Below, in pieces: positions 1 to 6,323 of a stretch of 64,000 bases of DNA; the stretch's first letter is position 1; the number at the start of each line of letters is the position of its first letter. The notes beneath the pieces are model-generated. The model made no database searches. It was not told the DNA's origin and saw only the letters and a list, made by a program, of their open reading frames with translations. This stretch comes from Mycolicibacterium bacteremicum (GTDB lineage: Bacteria; Actinomycetota; Actinomycetes; Mycobacteriales; Mycobacteriaceae), in contig NZ_CALUAE010000029.1 of the NCBI RefSeq assembly GCF_943913955.1, positions 4,363 to 68,362 on the forward strand, read 5' to 3'. The translations under genes were made by a program, and so were the position numbers.

Positions 1-300
1 TATCTGGCCATCGACCACCTCGGCCTCACCGGGCCGGGCGAATCGTGGAAGGCCATCGAGAACGGGGAGATCGAGATCGGCGGCCGGTTGCCGATCAACC
101 CGGGCGGCGGGCTGATCGGCGGTGGACATCCGGTCGGCGCAACCGGTGTCCGGATGGTTCTCGATGCCGCCGAACAGGTCTCCGGCACCGCCGGTGACCA
201 TCAGGTCGACGGTGCGAAGACGTTCGGCACCTTGAACTTCGGTGGCAGTACCGCCACCACGATCAGCTTCGTCATCGGCTCTGCCAAGGAGGTCGGATGA
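1..300 (+). CDS. Thiolase-family protein, C-terminal part (truncated by window edge)
   Basis: The frame is open from base 1 and ends with TGA at 298-300, so only the last 99 residues are present. It contains the thiolase C-terminal signature GGGHPVGATG, which carries an active-site histidine of the thiolase fold, and ends in a strand-rich core segment. Spacing fits the SCP2-type/lipid-transfer thiolases of mycobacteria (Rv0914c-like), which act on acyl-CoA or steroid-CoA intermediates; substrate cannot be told from this fragment. Its stop overlaps the next start as ATGA, so it is translationally coupled to the carotenoid oxygenase downstream. Confidence 0.88.
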   Translation, partial: YLAIDHLGLTGPGESWKAIENGEIEIGGRLPINPGGGLIGGGHPVGATGVRMVLDAAEQVSGTAGDHQVDGAKTFGTLNFGGSTATTISFVIGSAKEVG

Positions 301-1805
301 ACACCGACGTGGTCGCCAAGTATCTGTCGACGTTGCCCGAGGATGACGACCATCCCTACCGCACCGGCCCCTGGCGGCCGCAGACCTGCGAGTGGGATGC
401 CGATGATCTGACCGCCGTGGAGGGTGAGATCCCGGCCGACCTGGACGGGGTGTACCTGCGCAACACCGAGAACCCGCTGCATCCGGCGTTCAAGGCCTAC
501 CACCCGTTCGACGGTGACGGCATGCTGCACATCGTCGGATTCGGTGACGGAAAGGCGTTCTACCGCAACCGGTTCGTCAAAACCGACGGGTTCCTCGCCG
601 AATACGAGACGGGCGGTCCGCTGTGGCCCGGTATCGCCGAGCCCGTCGAACTGGCCCGTCGCGATCACGGCTGGGGTGCCCGCACCCTGATGAAGGACGC
701 GTCGAGCACCGATGTGACGGTGCACCGCGGGGTCGCGATGACGAGTTTCTACCAATGCGGTGACCTCTACCGTGTCGACCCGCGCACCGGCGACATGCTC
801 GGCAAGCAACGGTGGACGCCGGCCGGGCCCGGGGTGTCGGCGCACCCGAAGGTCGACGACGCGACCGGCGAACTGCTGTTCTTCAACTACGGCAAGGAGG
901 CGCCCTACCTGCACTACGGCGTCGTCGACGAGACCGATACGCTGGTGCACTACGTCGATGTCGAACTACCCGGGCCGCGCCTGCCGCACGATATGGCGTT
1001 CACCGAGAATTACGTGATCCTCAACGACTTCCCGCTGTTCTGGGACGCCGAATTCCTCAAGCACAATGCCCACGTCCCGCGCCTGCACCGCGATATGCCG
1101 TCCCGCTTCGCCGTTCTGCCCCGCCGCGGTACCAACGCCGACATCAGGTGGTTCGAAGCCGACACCACCTACGTGCTGCACTTCACCAACGCCTTCGAGG
1201 ACGGCGACGAGATCGTGCTGGACGGGTTCTTCCAGGGTGAACCCGAACCGGTCTCCGGTGTGGACAACGGTATGGATCCGAAGTGGCAGCGCATCTTCCG
1301 CGGCCTGTCACTGGACGGCATGCAGACCCGTCTGCACCGCTGGCGGTTCAACCTGGTCACCGGTGCCACCCGCGAGGAGCAGTTGTCCGACAGTCTCACC
1401 GAGTTCGGGATGATCAACTCGGCGTTCGCCGGTCGCCCCTACCGCTACACCTATGCCGCCACCGGCAAGCCCGGTTGGTTCCTGTTCGACGGCCTGGTGC
1501 GCCATGATCTGCACACCGGGTCCGAGGAGCGCTACAGCTTCGGCGACGGCGTCTACGGCAGCGAGACGGCGATGGCGCCGCGCGTCGGCAGTCGCGGCGA
1601 GGACGACGGTTACCTGGTCACCATCACCACCGACATGCCCGCCGACGCCTCCTACTGCCTGGTGTTCGACGCCGCCCGGGTGTCCGACGGGCCGGTATGC
1701 AAACTGCAACTGCCGGAACGGGTTTCCAGTGGTACCCACTCCACCTGGGCACCCGGGTCAGAACTGCGACGGTTCCGGCCAGAGGGATCCATGTCGACCC
1801 GGTGA
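297..1805 (+). CDS. Carotenoid/stilbene cleavage oxygenase (RPE65 family)
   Basis: A 502-residue protein of the non-haem Fe(II) carotenoid cleavage oxygenase family, which splits polyene or stilbene double bonds with O2 to give aldehydes or ketones. The four iron-binding histidines are recognisable: H183 (AHPKVD), H231 (LPHDMAF), H295 (VLHFTN) and H481 (SGTHSTW). The N-terminal motif GVYLRNTENP is typical. Length is normal and there is no signal peptide, so it is cytosolic. It starts inside the thiolase stop (ATGA) and ends inside the start of the HxlR regulator (GTGA), making a three-gene coupled unit. It resembles Rv0913c; the natural substrate is unknown. Confidence 0.93.
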   Translation: MNTDVVAKYLSTLPEDDDHPYRTGPWRPQTCEWDADDLTAVEGEIPADLDGVYLRNTENPLHPAFKAYHPFDGDGMLHIVGFGDGKAFYRNRFVKTDGFLAEYETGGPLWPGIAEPVELARRDHGWGARTLMKDASSTDVTVHRGVAMTSFYQCGDLYRVDPRTGDMLGKQRWTPAGPGVSAHPKVDDATGELLFFNYGKEAPYLHYGVVDETDTLVHYVDVELPGPRLPHDMAFTENYVILNDFPLFWDAEFLKHNAHVPRLHRDMPSRFAVLPRRGTNADIRWFEADTTYVLHFTNAFEDGDEIVLDGFFQGEPEPVSGVDNGMDPKWQRIFRGLSLDGMQTRLHRWRFNLVTGATREEQLSDSLTEFGMINSAFAGRPYRYTYAATGKPGWFLFDGLVRHDLHTGSEERYSFGDGVYGSETAMAPRVGSRGEDDGYLVTITTDMPADASYCLVFDAARVSDGPVCKLQLPERVSSGTHSTWAPGSELRRFRPEGSMSTR

Positions 1806-2698
1806 CCCCGACGCGACTGGCCGCCGGTGACATCAATGCCGTCGGCCGCATGCTCGGTGTGCTCGCCGACGAATGGACGCTGTTGATCGTGCAGCAATCG
1901 CTGCTGGGTGCCACCCGGTATGCCGAGTTTGCCGCGCGTCTGCCCATCTCGCACTCGGTGCTGAGCCGGCGCCTGTCGGCGATGACCACCGAAGATCTAC
2001 TCGAACGTGTTCGTTACCAGGACAACCCGCCCCGCTTCGAGTACACCGCCACCGAGCGTGCGCAGAGCCTGTGGCCGGTACTGACGAGCATCTGGCACTG
2101 GGAACGAAGCTGGGTGCCCGACCATCCCGAGCCGTTGCCGGCGATTCGGCACGCGGTGTGCGGTGCGGCGTGCTCGCCGGAGCTGACGTGCGGTAGCTGC
2201 CGCCGCCGTGTGTTGACCGGTGATCTCACCGCGCGCTGGGGGCCCAGCGGATCATGGGCACGCTCGATACCCGAGGCGTCCACCCGGCGCCGGTCCCACC
2301 GCGACCGCGCCGGCGGAGCCTCGGATCTCTTCCCGCACACGATGAGCATCCTCGGCAACCGGTGGGCCTTCGCCATCATGGTGGCGGCCTTCGTGGGAAC
2401 CACCCGATTCTCCGAGTTCGCCGCGCAGCTCGGCGCTCCCCCCGCTTCGCTGACCGACCGGCTGCAGATCCTGGTCGGCCACGGTTTGCTCGACGCCGAC
2501 TACCGGCTGACACCGAAGGGGGATGCCGTCCTGCCGATCATCGTCACCGCCCTGGACTGGGCGCAGCGGTGGTTCGTCGCCGCCGAGGGGCCGGCGGTGA
2601 TCGTGATCCACATGGGCTGTGGCTCAGGCTTTGCCGCCACGCTGACCTGTGACCGATGCAACGCCCCCCTGCGCGGAAATCAGATCGCAAGGGGCTAG
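1802..2698 (+). CDS. Tandem HxlR-type winged-helix regulator (two fused domains)
   Basis: A 298-residue protein built from two copies of an HxlR/MarR-like winged helix. Copy 1 (about 10-100) has EWTLLIVQQSLLGATRYAEF; copy 2 (about 180-270) has NRWAFAIMVAAFVGTTRFSEF. Each is followed by a cysteine cluster of the same design, ending LTCGSC and LTCDRC, so the unit was probably duplicated with a small metal- or redox-sensing tail. GTG at 1802 is chosen because it overlaps the oxygenase stop (GTGA); an upstream in-frame start at 1697 would sit deep inside that gene. HxlR proteins normally dimerise, so this may act as an intramolecular dimer. It likely regulates the oxygenase operon. Confidence 0.85.
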   Translation: MTPTRLAAGDINAVGRMLGVLADEWTLLIVQQSLLGATRYAEFAARLPISHSVLSRRLSAMTTEDLLERVRYQDNPPRFEYTATERAQSLWPVLTSIWHWERSWVPDHPEPLPAIRHAVCGAACSPELTCGSCRRRVLTGDLTARWGPSGSWARSIPEASTRRRSHRDRAGGASDLFPHTMSILGNRWAFAIMVAAFVGTTRFSEFAAQLGAPPASLTDRLQILVGHGLLDADYRLTPKGDAVLPIIVTALDWAQRWFVAAEGPAVIVIHMGCGSGFAATLTCDRCNAPLRGNQIARG

Positions 2699-2721
2699 CA
2701 CTCAACGTGCTCGAGTGCTAA
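2695..2721 (+). promoter_or_regulatory. CIRCE element (HrcA operator) upstream of hsp20
   Basis: CTAGCACTC (2695-2703), a nine-base spacer, then GAGTGCTAA (2713-2721). This matches the classical CIRCE inverted repeat TTAGCACTC-N9-GAGTGCTAA at 17 of 18 arm positions. HrcA binds CIRCE and represses chaperone genes until heat shock. The element lies 71 bases before the Hsp20 start and contains the stop codon of the preceding HxlR gene. Confidence 0.9.
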
Positions 2722-2792
2722 ATTTGGTGGTGCACAGTGATTGGCTGCCCGCCAGGGTGGTGGGCTCTTGATCGACGAGGAGGTGGATTGCT

Positions 2793-3239
2793 GTGCTCCG
2801 TTTCGATCCGTTCAGCGACCTTGATTCCATGACCCGCGACCTGCTGACCGGTCAGACCGGTTCGAATCGCACGCCGAGGTTCATGCCGATGGACCTGTGC
2901 AAGATCGACGACCACTACGTCCTCACCGCAGACCTGCCCGGGATCGATCCCGGATCGGTGGACATCAGCGTGGACAACGGCACGCTCACGATCTCCGCCC
3001 ACCGCACGGCCCGCTCCGAGGACTCGGTGCAGTGGTTCGCCAACGAGCGGTTCTTCGGCAGCTACCGCAGGCAGCTCTCGCTCGGCGAAGGCATTGACAC
3101 CGCGGCCATTTCGGCGACCTACGAGAACGGGGTGCTGACCCTGACCATCCCGCTGGCCGAACGTGCGAAGCCACGCCGCATCGAGATCGCACACAATACC
3201 CAGAAATCCGTTGAGGCGCCGACCGTCGACGCCGATTAG
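2793..3239 (+). CDS. Small heat-shock protein, Hsp20/alpha-crystallin family
   Basis: A 148-residue ATP-independent holdase that binds unfolding proteins in the cytosol. The alpha-crystallin domain spans about 32-130, with DLCKIDDHYVLTADLPGI at its start and the conserved ENGVLTLTIP near its end, followed by a short tail; the N-terminal arm (LRFDPFSDLDSM) is usual for mycobacterial Hsp18-like proteins. The GTG start is supported by a strong GAGGAGG ribosome site at about 2777-2783. It is monocistronic and controlled by the CIRCE element, so probably HrcA-repressed rather than dormancy-regulated. Its stop overlaps the convergent acetyltransferase stop by four bases (TTAG). Confidence 0.95.
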   Translation: MLRFDPFSDLDSMTRDLLTGQTGSNRTPRFMPMDLCKIDDHYVLTADLPGIDPGSVDISVDNGTLTISAHRTARSEDSVQWFANERFFGSYRRQLSLGEGIDTAAISATYENGVLTLTIPLAERAKPRRIEIAHNTQKSVEAPTVDAD

Positions 3240-3817
3240 TTCGCGGCGGTGCGGTCCAATCGGTGGTTCAGATTGGACCGCACCGCCGGCCACTCGATAT
3301 CCAGGATCGAGTACACCACGGTGTCCCGGCGCGATCCGTCGGGCAGGAGCTGGTGGCTGCGCAACACGCCATCCAGCTTCGCCCCGAGGCGTTCGATAGC
3401 CGCACGGCTGTCCGCATTCAGGAAATGCGTACGGAATTCCACTGCCACACAACCGAGCTCGTCGAACGCATGGGTCAGCAACAACAACTTCGTCTCGGTG
3501 TTCACCCCGGTGCGCCGCGCGGCGGCTGTGTACCACGTGGCGCCGATCTCCAGCCTGCGGTTGGGTTCGTCGATGTTGAGGTAGCTCGTCGACCCCACCA
3601 GCGTGCCGTCCAGTCGGCGCACCACGAACGTGCTGCCCCGCGCGTCGGCCAGTCTTGTCTGCACCCAGTCCTTGGCCGTCTGCGGGGACGGGGCCGAGGT
3701 GAACCACAGATCACCCGCATCGGCGACGGCCGCGATCTCGTCGACGTGTTCGGAGCCCAGCGGCTCCACGACCGCCCAACGCCGCCCGGTCAGCACCACC
3801 GGCGCCCGGAAACTCAT
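3236..3817 (-). CDS. GNAT-family N-acetyltransferase (RimJ/RimL-like)
   Basis: A 193-residue acetyltransferase of the GNAT type that modifies amino groups of proteins or small molecules using acetyl-CoA. The order of elements is typical of RimJ/RimL: an early VVLTGRRWAVVEPL strand, GSTSYLNIDEPNRRLEIG, then the acetyl-CoA-binding segment GVNTETKLLLLTHAF and the conserved RTHFLNADSRAAIERLGA. The start at 3817 overlaps the stop of the upstream membrane gene (ATGA); an alternative ATG lies at 3835. Substrate unknown. Confidence 0.88.
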   Translation of the reverse strand: MSFRAPVVLTGRRWAVVEPLGSEHVDEIAAVADAGDLWFTSAPSPQTAKDWVQTRLADARGSTFVVRRLDGTLVGSTSYLNIDEPNRRLEIGATWYTAAARRTGVNTETKLLLLTHAFDELGCVAVEFRTHFLNADSRAAIERLGAKLDGVLRSHQLLPDGSRRDTVVYSILDIEWPAVRSNLNHRLDRTAAN

Positions 3818-4233
3818 CCGCTTGCTCGTCCCCATGCCACCACCATGGCCGCCACCGAGAGCAGCACTGCCACCGCGGTGACTGCGGCCGCCAGGTACAT
3901 GCCGTAGCCGGCCGCCACCGGATCGTGGACGTAGAGGCGGAAGTACCAGGCGATCAACGCGCCGATGATCATCGAAACCGACAGCGCCGCAGCAGAAGCC
4001 AACCGCGCGGACAGCTCCCGGGCCGCCATCGCTGCCGCGACCGTCAGCAGCGCCGAGAGCAGCACGATCAGCTGGCCGACCCCGAAACCCGGCGGCGGGA
4101 CGCCGATGCTGCCGACCTTGCCGCCGATCGCGTTGGCCCTCCCCGATGCCGTGGTCAACCACGGCAGCCAGGCGCTCACCGCAAGCACCAGCGCACAGAA
4201 GGCGACCAGCCAGCCGGGACGCAATCGAGCCAT
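3814..4233 (-). CDS. Small integral membrane protein (four predicted helices)
   Basis: A 139-residue hydrophobic protein with about four membrane segments: one near 7-27, a second after a Gly/Pro-rich loop (LIVLLSALLTVAAAMAA), then two near the C-terminus separated by the short charged RLYVHD loop. No catalytic motif is visible. Position and size fit the Rv0912-type conserved membrane protein of this locus. It is translationally coupled to the acetyltransferase downstream. Function unknown. Confidence 0.75.
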   Translation of the reverse strand: MARLRPGWLVAFCALVLAVSAWLPWLTTASGRANAIGGKVGSIGVPPPGFGVGQLIVLLSALLTVAAAMAARELSARLASAAALSVSMIIGALIAWYFRLYVHDPVAAGYGMYLAAAVTAVAVLLSVAAMVVAWGRASG

Positions 4234-4275
4234 GCGCCACAGATTATCGGGTGGGTCTGCGTAGGCTGAACTGCC

Positions 4276-4731
4276 ATGACGGAACTGCCCGACTGGGCCC
4301 GCGAGCTCGACCTCTCCCCGCATCCCGAGGGCGGGTGGTACCGCGAAACCTGGCGCAGTGATCTCACCATTCCGCAGTCGGCGCTGCCACAGAATTACTC
4401 CGGGCCACGCCAGGCCGGTACCGCGATCCTGTTCCTCCTGATGCCCGGTCAGCAGTCCGCGTGGCACACCGTGCGCAGTGCCGAACTGTGGCTGTTCCAC
4501 CGAGGCAGCCCGCTGGTGCTGGAGGTGGGCCGCGAGCAGTACGACGCCGACAGCGTGGTGCTGGGGCCCGATATCGCCGCCGGTGAGCAGCCGCAGTTCG
4601 TGGTGCCACCCGGATACTGGCAACGCGCAACCCCTCGCGACCAGGCGCCCACGCTGGTCAGCTGCGTGGTGGTCCCCGGTTTCGACTTCGCCGATTTCGC
4701 GCTCAGTGCGGGGGCAGCGACGACAGGTTGA
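4276..4731 (+). CDS. Cupin-fold protein, DUF985/Cupin_5 family
   Basis: A 151-residue single-domain cupin. It begins with LSPHPEGGWYRETWRS, the hallmark of the DUF985 family, followed by AWHTVRSAELWLFHRG, which holds the cupin metal/ligand histidines, and VPPGYWQRATP in the second cupin motif. Family members are small cytosolic proteins of uncertain, possibly sugar- or nucleotide-related, function. Its last 29 bases overlap the convergent VOC gene. Confidence 0.87.
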   Translation: MTELPDWARELDLSPHPEGGWYRETWRSDLTIPQSALPQNYSGPRQAGTAILFLLMPGQQSAWHTVRSAELWLFHRGSPLVLEVGREQYDADSVVLGPDIAAGEQPQFVVPPGYWQRATPRDQAPTLVSCVVVPGFDFADFALSAGAATTG

Positions 4732-5479
4732 ACCCGGCCCCGGTCGGGTCGGCGACCGAGGCCAGCCGGCCATACGGGGTGTCCTCCGCGGCACGGACGA
4801 TCGCACCGCCGTGATCGACGATCAGCTCGATCGTCTTGTCGACGTCGTCGGCACCGAGGAAGAAGAACCAGCTTGACGGTTCGTCGGCGGCCATGAACGC
4901 TGCGCCGTCCATCACGCCGACGCGTGGCTCACCACCGAAGGCCACGGTGCTGTAGCGGAATTCGTCGCTGTCGGCCTCCACCTGGGTCTGCCACCCGAAC
5001 ACCGTACGGTAGAAGTCCACGGTCGCCGCGAAGTCCCGCGTCGTCACCTGATGCCATACCGGGGCGCCCGCGACACCGGTCGCCTCGAAACCCAGGTGCC
5101 CGGCCGGCTGCCAGAGCCCCACCATCCCGCCGGTCACATCGGAGACGACGGCCATCCGGCCCTTTGCCGGGATGTCCATCGCTCCCCCACAGCTGAAACC
5201 ACCGGCGCCGATCACCGCCTGCAGCGTCGCGTCGACATCGGCGGTGTGCAGATAGGTGGTCCAGCTATCGGGCATGTCCCACTGCGGATCGTTGGGCATC
5301 AGCCCGGCAACCTGGACACCGTCGACGAACGCGCTGACGTAGCCACCGTATTCAGGTCCGGCGGACTCGAATGTCCAGCCGAACACCGCACCGTAGAAGC
5401 GTTGCGCGCCGTCGATATCGGAGGTCGACAGGTCGATCCAGCAGGGGGCACCGAGTGGGTGTGAATTGATCATGCCCAT
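4703..5479 (-). CDS. Two-domain VOC (glyoxalase/bleomycin-resistance fold) protein
   Basis: A 258-residue protein with two vicinal-oxygen-chelate domains: 1-125 (GAPCWIDLSTSDIDGAQRFY) and 135-255 (APVWHQVTTRDFAATVDFYR), each with a paired beta-alpha-beta-beta-beta core. This is the architecture of mycobacterial Rv0911 and the Rv0577/CFP32 group, which lack a proven glyoxalase activity. ATG at 5479 (MGM) is used; an internal ATG two codons later is equally possible. It lies downstream of the toxin gene but is separated from it by a hairpin. Ligand unknown. Confidence 0.87.
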   Translation of the reverse strand: MGMINSHPLGAPCWIDLSTSDIDGAQRFYGAVFGWTFESAGPEYGGYVSAFVDGVQVAGLMPNDPQWDMPDSWTTYLHTADVDATLQAVIGAGGFSCGGAMDIPAKGRMAVVSDVTGGMVGLWQPAGHLGFEATGVAGAPVWHQVTTRDFAATVDFYRTVFGWQTQVEADSDEFRYSTVAFGGEPRVGVMDGAAFMAADEPSSWFFFLGADDVDKTIELIVDHGGAIVRAAEDTPYGRLASVADPTGAGFNLSSLPPH

Positions 5480-5529
5480 ACCGACCTGACCCGGCGCCGA
5501 AACTCATCGCCGGCCGCCAGAACCCCTGC

Positions 5530-5587
5530 CGAGAGCGACGCTGTGGTCGCCCGCGAACTCGCCGCTACAACCACAACGTCACTCTCG
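5530..5587 (-). repeat. Long imperfect inverted repeat (hairpin) between toxin and VOC genes
   Basis: Two 20-base arms (5530-5549 and 5568-5587) flank an 18-base loop. The arms, CGAGAGCGACGCTGTGGTCG and the complement of CAACCACAACGTCACTCTCG, differ only at C/T positions that still pair as G-U in one RNA orientation. It ends eight bases downstream of the toxin stop, so may act as a terminator or RNA-processing hairpin; there is no T-tract. It may be a dispersed mycobacterial intergenic repeat. Confidence 0.7.
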
Positions 5588-5595
5588 CGCCCGAG

Positions 5596-6027
5596 CTAGG
5601 AGTACACCTTCTTGAACTGCTCCAGCGACTGCTTGATGTCGCTCTTGAGCGCACCGGCCACGATCATGCCGATCGGCCCGAACAGCGCAGGCCCGCCGAG
5701 GTGGATGTCCAGCTGCACCGAGGCACCCTCGGGCACCGGTTTGACGCGTGCGATCAGCTTGATCTTCACCCCGCCGACACCGTCGCCGTTGAGCGTCATC
5801 GACTCCGGCGGCTTGTAGTTCACGATCGTCCAGTTGACCCGGTTGTTCATCCCCTTGACCTCGACGATGGACGAGATCTTGGTGCCCTTCTCCAGGGTCT
5901 CGGGCAGCGTGGAGCGCCACACCCGGTGGATCGTGAGCCATTCGTCGAACCGGGACAGATCCGAGGCGGCCTCCCAGGCCTGCTCCGGCGACAGCGGGAC
6001 GTCGATGGAGACAGAGAGCTTCGCCAC
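5596..6027 (-). CDS. Rv0910-type toxin, SRPBCC/START-like fold
   Basis: A 143-residue SRPBCC-domain protein. The sequence closely follows the Rv0910 family, which acts as the toxin of a type II toxin-antitoxin pair in M. tuberculosis: AKLSVSIDVPLSPEQAW at the start, the HRVWRS segment, TLNGDGVGGVKIKLIA and LGGPALFGPIGMIV. The SRPBCC fold encloses a hydrophobic pocket, but the toxic mechanism is not established. GTG start at 6027 lies two bases after the antitoxin stop, indicating co-translation. Toxicity is inferred from the family and from the antitoxin partner. Confidence 0.85.
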   Translation of the reverse strand: MAKLSVSIDVPLSPEQAWEAASDLSRFDEWLTIHRVWRSTLPETLEKGTKISSIVEVKGMNNRVNWTIVNYKPPESMTLNGDGVGGVKIKLIARVKPVPEGASVQLDIHLGGPALFGPIGMIVAGALKSDIKQSLEQFKKVYS

Positions 6028-6029
6028 GG

Positions 6030-6314
6030 TCAGGTGGTCGGCGGGGCCGTCGGCGGCTGATTGTGCGGGGGCACCTGTCCCGGCGGCTGGTTGGCGGGCG
6101 GGACCTGGCCCGACTGCTGATTCGGCGGCACCGGCGGAACCCCGCCGGTCTGCTCGCGGGCGGCCTTCTTCGCGGCCTCCTGCACCTTGTCGACGTGCTG
6201 GGCGTACTTGCCCTGGGTCTTCTTGTCGACCAGGTCACCGGCCTTGTCGATGACCGTGTCGACCTTGTCGGCGTTCTTCGCCACCAGGCCCTTGATCTTG
6301 TCCAAGAAACTCAT
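6030..6314 (-). CDS. Rv0909-type antitoxin with proline-rich C-terminal tail
   Basis: A 94-residue protein. Residues 1-55 form a charged amphipathic helical segment (MSFLDKIKGLVAKNADKVD, then GKYAQHVDKVQEAAKKA) typical of Rv0909-type antitoxins. Residues 57-94 are an extension of Pro/Asn/Gln repeats, including GQVPPANQPPGQVPPHNQPP, apparently longer than in M. tuberculosis. The antitoxin precedes the toxin, the usual order for type II pairs, and begins nine bases after the ctpE stop, so the pair can be read from the ctpE transcript. An AGGGTTGGG stretch serves as a likely ribosome site. Confidence 0.82.
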   Translation of the reverse strand: MSFLDKIKGLVAKNADKVDTVIDKAGDLVDKKTQGKYAQHVDKVQEAAKKAAREQTGGVPPVPPNQQSGQVPPANQPPGQVPPHNQPPTAPPTT

Positions 6315-6323
6315 GACCCAACC

